Assembly: GCA_041688515.1 (NCBI GenBank)
Contig: JBDNHZ010000358.1
Coordinates: 1-35,084, forward strand
Direction of reading: 5' to 3'
From: UBA6176 sp041688515
Lineage (GTDB): Bacteria; Verrucomicrobiota; Verrucomicrobiia; Limisphaerales; UBA9464
DNA length: 35,084 nucleotides
Shown: positions 1 through 9,000 of the stretch, one piece after another
Layout: each line of letters begins with the position of its first letter
Numbering within the stretch: position 1 is the first letter of the stretch
The notes under the pieces: model-generated
Databases searched by the model: none
The model's input: only the letters and a program-made list of their open reading frames with translations
Told to the model about the DNA's origin: nothing
Position numbers and translations under genes: made by a program

Positions 1-167
1 GCAGGGAAATGTCGGGCGAGGCATGTCCAAGGCTGGTCGACAGGCGGCGGGAAGTCCAGCAGTTCTTAATCCCCGCCACCTCGGGCGACGGCTTCTTCAA
101 TCCAGATGAATCAGCCCTGGCAGATGGCAGATGGCAGACGCCAGTGGCCCGTCACGCACCCTCTCCC

Positions 168-205
168 GCAGGGCGATCACACTTTGCAAAGTGTGATGGC
201 CCTGC
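168..205. repeat. Near-perfect 19-bp-arm palindrome
   Basis: The arms 168-186 and 187-205 are reverse complements with one mismatch (g at 175 against c). The centre is ctttgcaaag. No T-tract follows on either strand, so it is not a typical intrinsic terminator. A REP-like dispersed element or the end of an unseen upstream transcription unit are both possible. Confidence 0.6.
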
Positions 206-257
206 CCGACGCTGTTCTGATTCTGGATTTGGGGTGCACGACCTGGGAGGATCCTTA

Positions 258-292
258 AGGGCCGCGGGCGTCCCCGAACGTCCCCGGCCGCT
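258..292. repeat. GC-rich repeat module, copy 1
   Basis: The word agggccgcgggcgtcc (258-273) recurs exactly at 694-709. A second part, gtccccggccgct (280-292), recurs in inverted orientation at 740-752. Both copies lie in the same gene-free region, which suggests members of a dispersed palindromic family. Confidence 0.5.
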
Positions 293-390
293 TGGTCGTG
301 CAGAGGGAAGTGGCGTCCGCTACGCCGGAGGCGTTTCAGCCACTGGCCTGGGGCAACATCCCGGGGTCAGACGCCCGTAGACGAATCCTT

Positions 391-493
391 ACCCCGGAGG
401 GTTGCAGATCTGCAACCCCTCCGGGGTTGTTCGGCCTCTCCGACCTGCACCCGGGGTGTTACCCCGGGCTAATCGCTCCCATCCCTCCGGGAT
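391..493. repeat. Cluster of three palindromes (REP-like element)
   Basis: Three hairpins lie side by side. Bases 391-427 form arms of about 18-20 bp around agatct, with one base missing in the left arm. Bases 450-468 form cccgggg/ccccggg around a 5-base loop. Bases 481-493 form atccc-tcc-gggat. The 'accccggagg / cctccggggt' core is the kind of sequence often dispersed in Verrucomicrobiota intergenic DNA, as recalled and not checked by search. A related core, gaacccggaggggttc, occurs between rpsL and rpsG at 13816-13833. Confidence 0.55.
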
Positions 494-693
494 GAAGGCC
501 CGGCCCTGCGGCCCCGGGACGGAGAAGGGCCGACGATTTCAGCTTTGGGATGCAAGTCGTCCACGAACGCCATGGGAAGCGGCTACCCCCGATTCAACGC
601 ACCGTCGAAACGGTTTCGTTTCCTCTCCGCTCTGTGTTCCCTGCGGCCTCTGCGGTGAACTTCCTGTGGGGCGCATTCGGACACCGCCCTTCC

Positions 694-752
694 AGGGCCG
701 CGGGCGTCCTCGCCCGCCTCTTCATCTCCCCGGCCCCCGAGCGGCCGGGGAC
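694..752. repeat. GC-rich repeat module, copy 2, with hairpin
   Basis: Contains the 16-base word shared with 258-273, a perfect 7-bp hairpin (700-706 with 711-717, loop tcct), and at 740-752 the inverse of the word found at 280-292. Copies 1 and 2 thus share two blocks in different relative orientation. Confidence 0.5.
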
Positions 753-823
753 GGCCCAAGCAATCAGGATGCCAACTCGCGCCTTGTCGTTATCAGCACC
801 CCGACTAAGGTGGCGGCCATTCG

Positions 824-2320
824 ATGTCTCAAGGTCTTCATCTCTCCCAGCGCATGTCGCAGCAGATGGTGCTGTCGCCGCAGCTCCAGCAATCGCTGGC
901 GCTGTTGCAGGCACCCGTGCTGGAGCTGAAGGCCCTGGTGGAACAGGAGCTCCAGCAGAACCCGGTCCTTGAAGAATCCACCATTCCGGACGAAACCAAC
1001 GAGGAGCGCGAAGTCCGGGGGGAGGATGCCGCCGCCCAGGCGGACCCGGCGGAACCCCCCGCCGACGTCCAGTTTGATCCCGCCACCGAGAAGCCTTCCG
1101 ACATCACCGCTGATCCTTTTGACCAGGAATTGCAACAACTGCTCCAACTGGACCAGGAATGGCGGGATCATTTCTCGGCCGGATCCGCCCAAAGCCGCCA
1201 GTCTCCCGAGGACGAGGAGCGTCGGCAGTTCATGTTTGATTCGATGGTGGCCCAGACCTCCCTTCAGGAGGAGTTGCTGGAACAGGTGCGCATGGCAGAC
1301 CTGTCCGCATCCGATGTCCAGATCGCCGAGATGATCGTGGGGAACATCGATGACCGGGGTTACCTTCAGTCGGGCACCAACGAACTGTCCTTTGCCACCG
1401 GAGTGCCCGCCGAGCAGATCGAAACGGTGCTCAAAGTCGTCCAGGCGTTCAACCCTCCTGGCGTAGGGGCGCGCGACATCCGCGAGTGCCTGATGCTCCA
1501 ACTGGAGCGGGTGGAAAAGCAGGACTCACTGGAGTACCGCATCCTTCGTGATCACTTCGATGCGCTGGGTCGCCGACGGTTTCCCGAGATCGCACGCCAA
1601 CTGGGCATCTCCCCCGGCGAAGCGCAGAAAGCGGGTGAACACATCGCCCAACTGAACCCGCGTCCGGGTCGGATCAGCTCACCGGATGACAACTCCTTCG
1701 TCGTTCCCGAAGTCACGGTGACCAAGAATGGCGACGAGTTCGTGGTCTCGACCAACAGCGACTACATCCCGCATCTCCGGATCAGCAATACCTATAAGGA
1801 TCTGCTCAGCCAGGCCGAGACCTCCAGTGAAGTCCGTGAGTACATCCGGGAAAAGATCCGGGCTGGGAAATTCCTCATCAAGAGCATCCACCAGCGGCAG
1901 GACACCATCAGCCGCATCGCGCAGGAAATCGTGAAACGCCAGCGTGAGTTCATGGAGAACGGCGTCGCCCACCTGAAACCGATGACCATGGTCCAGGTCG
2001 CCGAAGTCGTCGGCGTCCATGAAACCACCGTGAGCCGGGCGGTTTCCGGGAAGTACATCCTCACCCCGCAAGGCGTGTTCGAGATGAAGTACTTCTTCAC
2101 CTCGGGTCTCCAGACGTCGTCCGGTGAGACCATGTCGAATACCTCGGTGAAGACGATCCTCAGCGACCTGATCTCAGCCGAGGACAAGGGCAAACCCCTT
2201 TCGGACGAGGAACTCGTCGAGCAACTCCTCGGGCGCGGCATCAAGATCGCCCGGCGCACCGTGGCCAAGTACCGCGCCGAACTGAACGTCCTCCCGAGTC
2301 ACCTGCGGAAGTCGTACTAA
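824..2320 (+). CDS. rpoN: RNA polymerase sigma-54 factor
   Basis: Alternative sigma factor that directs RNA polymerase to -24/-12 promoters and needs an AAA+ enhancer-binding activator. The 498-residue protein is close to the usual family size. The N-terminal region I is glutamine- and leucine-rich (SQQMVLSPQLQQSLALLQAP, residues about 11-30). An acidic region II follows (about 45-100), then the core-binding region and the DNA-binding part. The C-terminus carries the RpoN box ARRTVAKYR, about 20 residues before the end. The ATG at 824 is preceded by AAGGTGG (807-813) at a 10-base spacing. The gene converges with the DUF1552 gene, leaving about 40 bases that contain an imperfect hairpin (gcacgg/ccgtgc, about 2330-2355) without a T-run. 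No activator or typical rpoN neighbours (lptB, hpf, ptsN) are visible. Confidence 0.97.
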   Translation: MSQGLHLSQRMSQQMVLSPQLQQSLALLQAPVLELKALVEQELQQNPVLEESTIPDETNEEREVRGEDAAAQADPAEPPADVQFDPATEKPSDITADPFDQELQQLLQLDQEWRDHFSAGSAQSRQSPEDEERRQFMFDSMVAQTSLQEELLEQVRMADLSASDVQIAEMIVGNIDDRGYLQSGTNELSFATGVPAEQIETVLKVVQAFNPPGVGARDIRECLMLQLERVEKQDSLEYRILRDHFDALGRRRFPEIARQLGISPGEAQKAGEHIAQLNPRPGRISSPDDNSFVVPEVTVTKNGDEFVVSTNSDYIPHLRISNTYKDLLSQAETSSEVREYIREKIRAGKFLIKSIHQRQDTISRIAQEIVKRQREFMENGVAHLKPMTMVQVAEVVGVHETTVSRAVSGKYILTPQGVFEMKYFFTSGLQTSSGETMSNTSVKTILSDLISAEDKGKPLSDEELVEQLLGRGIKIARRTVAKYRAELNVLPSHLRKSY

Positions 2321-2360
2321 CGACGCGGAAGCACGGGTGCCGCGGCGAAGCCGTGCCGCA

Positions 2361-3665
2361 TCACACTTCCTCCAGCGGCGTTTTCGCATCACCGAACTGC
2401 GGCATCCGCACCTCCATCTTGTCCATCATGGAGAGGTAGAGGCGGCACATCTGGCGCTCCGGCTTCTCCAGATAATCGAGAACCCGGCCGCCACGGATCC
2501 GCCCGCCGCCCCCCCCGACCAGCACGACGGGCAACTGCCGGGCCTCGTGGTTCCCGTTCAACATCGACGAGCAGTACATGAGCATCGTGTTGTCGAGAGC
2601 CGTGCGTGAACCCTCCTGGATCGCGTCCAGCTTCTGGGCGATGTAGGCGAGTTGTTTCACAAAGAACTGGTTCACCTTGAGCCAGTCGGCGGTGTCGGAG
2701 TGCGACAGCAGATGGTGGATCATGTAGTCCACCCCGAGATTCGGGAACCGCAGCGACGAATGATCGTTGTTGAGCTTGAGGGTGCAGATCCGGGTGGTGT
2801 CGGTCTGGAAACCCAGCACCAGGATGTCGCACATCAACTTCATGTGCTCGCCGATGTCCTGGGGAATTCCATCGGCGGGTCGGGGAATGTTCGGTGCCGA
2901 CAGCGTGGGCCGCCATCCCTGGAGCTCGCCCCGTTTGCCGGCGTTCTCGATGCGGACCTCCACCTCGCGGACGGAGTCGAGGTACTCGTCGAGTTTGCGC
3001 TGGTCGTTCTTGCTGATGCGCCGACGCAAGTCGGTGGCATCGACCAGAACGGCGTCCAACACACTCTTGTCGCCCCGTTGGACCTCGTCCTTGAACAGAC
3101 GGTCGAAGGCCAGGGCCGGATAGATCTCCAGCGGCGTCGGCGTGGTCGGAGAGCTCCACGAGATGTGGGAGCTGTAGAGCATCGAGTAGTTCTTGTGCAC
3201 CGACGGGTTCGACTTCTCGCAACCCAGCACCAGGCTGGGAACCTTGGTCGAAGCACCGCGCTTCTGCGCCAGCAACTGGTCGATGGAAGTTCCCGAGCGG
3301 ATCTCGCCCCCGGATGCCAGCGGCGCACCCGACAGCAGGTTGCCGGTCTGGGAGCTGTGGATGTTCCCCTTCAAGGCCTCCTCGTTGTAGAGGCCCCGGA
3401 TGAAGAGGGTCTTCTGTTTGAGCTCGGCCAGGGGCGAAAGCACCTGACCCAACTCCAGGTCCTTGCCCTCGCCGCGCGCCCACCATTCCTTCGAATGAAA
3501 TCCATTCCCCGAGAAGAGGACTCCGAGTCGGACCGGAGCCTCGCTGGACGAGGGAGTCTTGGCGGGCTCATCGCCCCAGACCCGGAACGACTCCATCCAC
3601 GGCAGCGCCATGGAGACACCCAGACCACGAAGGAATGTCCGGCGTTGAAACAGGTGCTTTTTCAT
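2361..3665 (-). CDS. DUF1552 domain-containing protein (Tat signal), unit A
   Basis: Uncharacterised secreted protein of the DUF1552 family, typical of Planctomycetota, Verrucomicrobiota and Myxococcota and usually encoded beside a DUF1592 protein. The N-terminus has a twin-arginine export signal (QRRTFLRGLG, residues 6-15) followed by a hydrophobic stretch and ALPWMES. Family-typical segments seen are RLGVLFSGNGFHSKEWW, SGTSIDQLLAQ, DNTMLMYCSSMLNGNHEARQLPVVLVGG, and a C-terminal YLSMMDKMEV. I chose the ATG at 3665 (434 residues). A GTG at 3674 would add MPP. Neither has a Shine-Dalgarno match. The gene starts 37 bases after the stop of the upstream DUF1592 gene, so it is probably co-transcribed. 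The enzymatic role is unknown; folds related to DUF1501/alkaline-phosphatase-like proteins have been suggested for such families. Confidence 0.92.
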   Translation of the reverse strand: MKKHLFQRRTFLRGLGVSMALPWMESFRVWGDEPAKTPSSSEAPVRLGVLFSGNGFHSKEWWARGEGKDLELGQVLSPLAELKQKTLFIRGLYNEEALKGNIHSSQTGNLLSGAPLASGGEIRSGTSIDQLLAQKRGASTKVPSLVLGCEKSNPSVHKNYSMLYSSHISWSSPTTPTPLEIYPALAFDRLFKDEVQRGDKSVLDAVLVDATDLRRRISKNDQRKLDEYLDSVREVEVRIENAGKRGELQGWRPTLSAPNIPRPADGIPQDIGEHMKLMCDILVLGFQTDTTRICTLKLNNDHSSLRFPNLGVDYMIHHLLSHSDTADWLKVNQFFVKQLAYIAQKLDAIQEGSRTALDNTMLMYCSSMLNGNHEARQLPVVLVGGGGGRIRGGRVLDYLEKPERQMCRLYLSMMDKMEVRMPQFGDAKTPLEEV

Positions 3666-3702
3666 AGGAGGCACGTCGATATTCGGGAACAGGGACAGGG
3701 AT

Positions 3703-6700
3703 TCAATCCTCCGCCGCGTCGCGGCCTCGGATATTGAGGAATTGGGGACTGCGGACCATCACCTCAATGGCAGAGCCCACGTGGTACTCGTTGGCCTTGA
3801 GCGCTGTGGTCATCTCCTTGAGCAGGGGGCCGTCGGAGAGTTGCACCGAACGACCCAAAGCGTATCCAAGAAGCTTTCGACAGAACTGGCGAACGAACAC
3901 GTCACGCCGCTTCCCCACCAAGTATTGCCGCAGTCCGTCGAGGTCCTCGAATTCAACTCCATCGGGAGCCACGACGCGCGTCGCCACCGGACGGTCGCCC
4001 AGATCGCGTTCCCGCCGGCGCCCGATCGCATCGTAGGCCTCCAGCGAAAAGCCATAGGGATCAATCCGGCGGTGGCATCCCGAGCAGCGGGGGTCGTTGC
4101 TGTGCTTCTCGACCAGTTGCCTCACGGTGAGGCCCTCCGTCCCCGCCTCGTCCTCGGGCAGGCGCGGCACATCCTTGGGCGGCTTCGGCAGCTTCTCTCC
4201 GAGCAGGACTTCGCACAGCCAGTTGCCTCGAAGGATCGGACTGGTCCGCGAGGCTCCCGACTGCTTCGCCAGCACCGTTGCCTGTCCAAGGATCCCGCCA
4301 CGGCCATGGCGTTTGATGCCCGAAACCAGACGCCATTCGGGGCCCTGGACCCCGGGAATTCCGTAGTGTGCGGCCAGGGCCTCGTTCAGGAACGTGCGGT
4401 CCGAATCGATGAGGTCGGTCACTGGCCGATCGTTCTGGAAGAAGTCGGTGAAGAACCGGATCGATTCCTCGTACATGTCGCCCCGGAGTTTCGCGAAGGT
4501 CGGAAAATGGCGCTCGCTCTTCTCGTCCAGCGTGTCGAACCCGTGGATGTGCAGCCATGCGCAGCCGAACTCTTCCGCCAACCTCCGAACCCGCTCATCC
4601 TTCAGCATCCGTCGGGTCTCCTTGGCCACCGCATCCGCGCCCTGGAGCCGGCCGGCCGCCGCATCCTGGCGCAGGGTCCCGTCCGGCAGGGACGACCACA
4701 GGAAGTAACTGAGGCGCGAAGCCATCTCCCACTCGTTGACCGGGGAGGGATCCTTTCCGGGGCCAGGCGACTCCGCCCGGTAGAGGAACGCCGGCGCGAC
4801 CAACACCCGGGCCAAGGCGAATCGGATGGCCTCTTCATGCCCGAGACCCTCCGCCCGAAGTTGCCGATGCAAGGCCCGCAATCCGCGCCGCTCCTCTTCC
4901 GTCAGCGGCCGGCGATAGGCGCGTCGTGCGAAATCCAGCACCGCCTGGACATGGCTCGGTTCGGCATTGGTCTGTTGTTCGCGAAACCGGAGCGCCCGTT
5001 GCCGGATCGGTTCGCGGAGCGGTTCGAACACCTTGGGATCCGCATCCTGGGTCGCGTATTGCCACAGTTGGTCGAACGCATCGACGAGGGTCAGGGCATC
5101 CTGGCTGACGAAGCGAAGTTCCGCCCACAGACGTTCCAGCTCTTCGGTCTCCCGACCATCGAGCATCAGGCGCCGGAGCGCCTCGTCCTCGCGATGGTGC
5201 AAGGTCAGCGTCACCGCCTCGTCCACAGGGACAATCTTGGTGTAGCTGAGCGCGGCGGGGAAAAGGCTCCGAAACTCCTCCATGCCGGCCTCGACCCGGG
5301 CGCGGGCGAGGCTTCCCTCGGCCACCACCACGGACAATCCCTGCACCCCGGAGTGGATGGCCGGCAGGTTTGTCGACAGCACCAACTGCACCGATCCGTC
5401 CCGTCCGGAGCGCGGCTCCAATTCGCCGGTCACCACGAACTCGCGACCGGCGGCGAGTTCGCGCGGCAACCGGATGGCGAGCACGGAGGGAGCCTTCACG
5501 CAGAGATCAACCGTTCCCACCTCCACATTCATCCCCGACTCGGGAGCCTTCCCAAACACGGCGGGATCCAGTCCCCAAGCCACACGGGCCGACAACGGAC
5601 TGGCCGGACCCGCCACGGCCAATCGCGCCCCTCCCAGCATCGGTCCGGCGAGCGAGAACCATTGCCGCCGGAGTTCTGCGTCGGGCCCTTTCTCAGGGTC
5701 GTTCGCCTGTTTCGACACAAGCCCTGCCAGATCTGTCGCCAGCTTCGTGCGAACGGCGGCGTCGGATGCCTCCATCCACCGCGCCAGCAGCGATGCCGGC
5801 GGAACGACCGGCGCGTAGTCGCCCGAGCCGGTGACGGGCTCGGTATAGAGATGCCAGACTCCGCTGTTGCCCTGGCGGTCGGCATGCGGGTTCGCCGTGG
5901 TGATGTCGGGAGAGACATCGGCCGCCAGGTTCCACCGCTTCGCTTCATCCCCAGGGGTGATGGTGACATCGACCCGGGTGAGATCGCAGGAGTGATTGCC
6001 ATCCCGCGGCCCGATCAATACGGAAATAAGGTCCCCGCGGTTGACTTGGACGGCGGGCAAGGGACCGAACGGGACCTCTTTGGCCCCCTGCGCCACGCCT
6101 TGCGCCAGCCGTCGTCGGGTCGTCCCACGACGGAGTTCCACCGACCAGGTGACTCCATTCCCGCACTCGGGATGCACATGCTGGACCACCCCCTGGATCT
6201 GCACCGTTCCGTCCATGGGACTCTGCCATCCCGCCGCCACCTGCAAGGTCGGCGAGGGATGCATGGCTACGCCGTGCGCCCGGAGATCGCCGGGGATACG
6301 GACGGCCTGGTCCGACGAATTGGCCACGACACTTGGCAGATCCGGGTTGCCCCAACCCGTGACGAACTCATGCCCCCCCAGCGCCTTTTGTGCCGTCGCG
6401 AGATGTCCCTTCACCTGAAGCGGATCTGCGGGACCGATTCCGAGGTAATCCAACCACAGATCCAGATCGCCCCGAATCAGCCCGTGTTTCGCGGCGATTC
6501 CATCCAGATCCACCCCGCCCACCGCCTGCACCTCGCCCACCGCAGCCAAGGCCATTTCAACCCCAACTGTCAGGCGAGCTCGACGGGACTCCAGTTCGGC
6601 GACCCGTCCCTGCAATCCGGCCAGGGCGATGTCCGGCTTCCCGGCCACCGACAACCTCGGCTGAACCCAACGCACCACATCTGCGGTCGCGCCGTCGCCG

Positions 6701-7875
6701 GCCGTGCCCGCCGCCAGATAGAGGGTCAACTCGCCGGTCGTCGGCTCTGCCGGGATCCGGAGTCGCAACTCCTGCCGGGCCAGCACCGGGCTCACCGGCT
6801 CCATCCAGGCCTTGGGACCACCCAGCTTGCCGATGTGCCCGACCGGACTGAATTTCCAGATCGCCGCCTGCCAGGCCGCGATCTCCGTCGCCAGGGCGGG
6901 AACGTCGGCCGCACCCGCCCCCCGCCATCGACCGCGAATGGAATCGAGCAGGAAGGAAGGACGCGAATCGTTCAGAGCCGCGAATAGCAACCCGAGGTAC
7001 TTGGCGCTGAGACCGCGCGAGGCGGCCACCCGAACGACGGCGTTCGATCCGGTCGCCAGAGTCGCGCGTTCCTCGATCGTCGCCAGAAGGTATCGGGCCA
7101 CCGGTACACGCCCGCCTTCGTTGGTATCAAAAATGATGCCCTGCAGGTTCACCCGGTCGGCCCCGCTCGCCTCGCCATACTTCCGATAGAGCGTACGGAT
7201 CTGGCCAAGGAGTTCTTCCGTCTGATCGCGCCGTGTGGTTTGCGCCGAGAATCGGATCCCCTCCGGAAGCAGGACCGCGTGGGCCGAGACCCCCTTGGCG
7301 GCATCCAGGTACTTGGTCAGCAACGAAGGGGAAATGACCAGCGATTGCCCGGTGTTGACAAACCCCTCGCCAGCCGCGCCGTCCACGGGAAACTCGCGCG
7401 CTGGATCCATCGATGGCACCCCGGTCAAATCGCGGAGCGTGTGGGTGTACTCGGCATTGGACAACCGGCGGAGGAGGACGGGACCGGGATCGCCGGCCTT
7501 CTCGAGAGCCAGCGCATCCAGCATTCCCCGCGACCAGTCGAGCATCGCTTCCTTTTGGGCAGACGTCGGCTGCGGCTTGTCTTTGGGCGGCATCTCCCCC
7601 AGTTCCATCTGCTCCACGATCGCCTGCCAGACCTTGGGTTCCCGACGGATGTCATCCAGCGTGCGGAACCGCTCCAGATCCAGATCGCCCTTCTGTTTCT
7701 CGGTCGAATGACAACCGAAGCAGGACTCCCGGAACAGTGGCTCGACCGGCTTCCAATCTCCGGGGTCCGCTCCCTGTAGCATCCCAGCGGCAACCACCCC
7801 TCCTGCCAGTCCGGTCAACGACCGTCTCAGCAAGCCCATCCATCCTGAAAAGCATCGCGCGTACACGGAAAACAT
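3703..7875 (-). CDS. DUF1592/DUF1588/DUF1585 planctomycete cytochrome C-like protein, long form (unit A)
   Basis: Large secreted protein with predicted c-type haem sites. A signal-peptide-like segment (about 13-36) is followed by a haem motif CFGCH (52-56) and the LRRLSNAEYTHTLRDLTGV region (DUF1587, about 130-200). The C-terminal block is DUF1595 (about 978-1035), DUF1592 with EMASRLSYFLWSSLPDG and FLNEALAAHYGIPG (about 1045-1175), DUF1588 with SRTSPILRGNWLCE and a second haem motif CSGCH (1264-1268), and DUF1585 (about 1312-1386). Between DUF1587 and DUF1595 lie about 750 residues with beta-rich, carbohydrate-binding-like segments, so at 1390 residues it is much longer than the 774-residue paralogue in this window. 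The ATG at 7875 has only a weak GGTGGG upstream. Probably heads a two-gene unit with the DUF1552 gene. Function is not established. Confidence 0.92.
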   Translation of the reverse strand: MFSVYARCFSGWMGLLRRSLTGLAGGVVAAGMLQGADPGDWKPVEPLFRESCFGCHSTEKQKGDLDLERFRTLDDIRREPKVWQAIVEQMELGEMPPKDKPQPTSAQKEAMLDWSRGMLDALALEKAGDPGPVLLRRLSNAEYTHTLRDLTGVPSMDPAREFPVDGAAGEGFVNTGQSLVISPSLLTKYLDAAKGVSAHAVLLPEGIRFSAQTTRRDQTEELLGQIRTLYRKYGEASGADRVNLQGIIFDTNEGGRVPVARYLLATIEERATLATGSNAVVRVAASRGLSAKYLGLLFAALNDSRPSFLLDSIRGRWRGAGAADVPALATEIAAWQAAIWKFSPVGHIGKLGGPKAWMEPVSPVLARQELRLRIPAEPTTGELTLYLAAGTAGDGATADVVRWVQPRLSVAGKPDIALAGLQGRVAELESRRARLTVGVEMALAAVGEVQAVGGVDLDGIAAKHGLIRGDLDLWLDYLGIGPADPLQVKGHLATAQKALGGHEFVTGWGNPDLPSVVANSSDQAVRIPGDLRAHGVAMHPSPTLQVAAGWQSPMDGTVQIQGVVQHVHPECGNGVTWSVELRRGTTRRRLAQGVAQGAKEVPFGPLPAVQVNRGDLISVLIGPRDGNHSCDLTRVDVTITPGDEAKRWNLAADVSPDITTANPHADRQGNSGVWHLYTEPVTGSGDYAPVVPPASLLARWMEASDAAVRTKLATDLAGLVSKQANDPEKGPDAELRRQWFSLAGPMLGGARLAVAGPASPLSARVAWGLDPAVFGKAPESGMNVEVGTVDLCVKAPSVLAIRLPRELAAGREFVVTGELEPRSGRDGSVQLVLSTNLPAIHSGVQGLSVVVAEGSLARARVEAGMEEFRSLFPAALSYTKIVPVDEAVTLTLHHREDEALRRLMLDGRETEELERLWAELRFVSQDALTLVDAFDQLWQYATQDADPKVFEPLREPIRQRALRFREQQTNAEPSHVQAVLDFARRAYRRPLTEEERRGLRALHRQLRAEGLGHEEAIRFALARVLVAPAFLYRAESPGPGKDPSPVNEWEMASRLSYFLWSSLPDGTLRQDAAAGRLQGADAVAKETRRMLKDERVRRLAEEFGCAWLHIHGFDTLDEKSERHFPTFAKLRGDMYEESIRFFTDFFQNDRPVTDLIDSDRTFLNEALAAHYGIPGVQGPEWRLVSGIKRHGRGGILGQATVLAKQSGASRTSPILRGNWLCEVLLGEKLPKPPKDVPRLPEDEAGTEGLTVRQLVEKHSNDPRCSGCHRRIDPYGFSLEAYDAIGRRRERDLGDRPVATRVVAPDGVEFEDLDGLRQYLVGKRRDVFVRQFCRKLLGYALGRSVQLSDGPLLKEMTTALKANEYHVGSAIEVMVRSPQFLNIRGRDAAED

Positions 7876-7953
7876 GAGGACCCACCATGCCTATCGATCC
7901 CGATCGGCCCGGTCGAGTCCGATGTTTGAACAAGGTCACGATGGGGCGCATCC

Positions 7954-8895
7954 TCAATCGAGTTGCTGACTTCGATTGATCGCCTCCAACCTCGACCTTC
8001 GGAGGGCGAGATCCCCTCCAGGGGCCACGAACCGCTCCAGATCCCACAGATCCGCAAAGACCCGGCCTCGCCCCTGACTCAGACCATACCGGACGCCTTC
8101 CTCCAGCAATTCGAGTCCCGGGAGGCGGAACTGGCCCAATTCCATCAGGCGCTCCATGGCCCCATTGCCGGTGCGGGTCGGAATCAGGACCACCGGATCC
8201 GAGCCGCATTCGAGGGCAAAATCGATGGAGCGCATGAGCCAATCGCGGCCCTCGGCCTCCGGAATGAACGGGGGACGGATCAACAGGAACGTCCGAAGAT
8301 CGCAGTCGTGAGCCCGAAGAAACTCAGCGGCCTCGCGAAAGCTCCCAGGGGTGATCCGCTTGTTGAGTTGGTCCAGGGCTCCGGGATGAACCGTCTCCAA
8401 CCCCATGGCCACCTCCAACCGGGTCCCGGGGGCAAGCGCCTCACGGAATCGCACGACGCGGGGTCCAACCAATGCTGGATGGCACTCCACAATCACCCGT
8501 TTGAACAGCGCACATCGGGCGGCGATCTCCGGGTAATCCGACGGCGGGATGGCGCCCACGTCAAAAAAGGAGCCGGCGTTGTACAACTTGATCCAAGATA
8601 ATGGGCGCCGCGACACCCCGGAAAGAGCCACATCCAACTGCCGGGGAATATCGCCGGGACCCACCCGCAGTTCGGTGGTGTACCGCCAGAGATCGCACAT
8701 GGTGCAGTGCCAGGGACACTCCCGATTGACCAGAAAGACGGTGAGACCGTCCTCCAGACGGCCATCCGACTGGCATTCCCCCTCCACCAACCAGGCCGAC
8801 GGGCGGTTGCCCTCGACCGGCACCCGTGCAATCCCGGAGCGCGCATCGAGGATCCACCGGGTGCGCTCGGCGGGAGAACTGGGAAATGGGGTCAT
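7954..8895 (-). CDS. Radical SAM protein, TIGR01210/RaSEA-like
   Basis: 313-residue radical S-adenosylmethionine enzyme. The [4Fe-4S]-binding CX3CX2C motif is CPWHCTMC, with cysteines at 60, 64 and 67. Segments KLYNAGSFFDVGAIP, VIVECHPALV and EVAMGLETVHPG...LNKRIT follow the order seen in the Elp3/MiaB-like TIGR01210 group, which includes the archaeosine-synthesis lyase subunit RaSEA. Bacteria do not make archaeosine, so the substrate here is unknown and the family link is my recollection from motifs. It lies between the ribosomal-cluster terminator and the long DUF1592 gene, on the same strand. The ATG at 8895 has no Shine-Dalgarno match. About 78 bases separate its stop from the DUF1592 start. 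It may be its own transcription unit. Confidence 0.8.
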   Translation of the reverse strand: MTPFPSSPAERTRWILDARSGIARVPVEGNRPSAWLVEGECQSDGRLEDGLTVFLVNRECPWHCTMCDLWRYTTELRVGPGDIPRQLDVALSGVSRRPLSWIKLYNAGSFFDVGAIPPSDYPEIAARCALFKRVIVECHPALVGPRVVRFREALAPGTRLEVAMGLETVHPGALDQLNKRITPGSFREAAEFLRAHDCDLRTFLLIRPPFIPEAEGRDWLMRSIDFALECGSDPVVLIPTRTGNGAMERLMELGQFRLPGLELLEEGVRYGLSQGRGRVFADLWDLERFVAPGGDLALRRSRLEAINRSQQLD

Positions 8896-8941
8896 TGATC
8901 TAAATCCAGAAGCGATGCTTCCATCCGCGGCAGACCCAGGA

Positions 8942-8981
8942 AAACGAAAAAGGCGACGTCGGCCGGAGCCGAACGTCGCCT
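8942..8981 (-). terminator. Intrinsic terminator closing the ribosomal cluster
   Basis: Read on the minus strand, a long stem (AGGCGACGT...ACGTCGCCT, with an inner CGGC/GCCG part) is followed by TTTTTCGTTTT. It lies just after rplW. This is a textbook rho-independent terminator and marks the end of the translation gene cluster before the radical SAM gene. Confidence 0.85.
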
Positions 8982-9000
8982 GGTTCGCGGATGGATCGAC

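Larger units (their letters stand above)
1..806. other. Gene-free region with GC-rich hairpin repeats
   Basis: No convincing coding sequence is present. The open frames here are GC-driven and run through palindromes. The stretch holds at least five hairpins (168-205, 391-427, 450-468, 481-493, 700-717) and two copies of a 16-base word (258-273 and 694-709). A short imperfect tandem word around 120-138 repeats 'gcagatg'. This looks like an accumulation of dispersed REP-like elements upstream of rpoN. The rpoN promoter presumably lies between about 720 and 800, but I see no clear -35/-10 pair. Confidence 0.6.

Noticed and set aside
3742..6987. 1081-codon open frame on the plus strand
   Set aside because: It lies exactly antisense to the long DUF1592 gene and has no family-like sequence. 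Long antisense frames are expected at this GC content.
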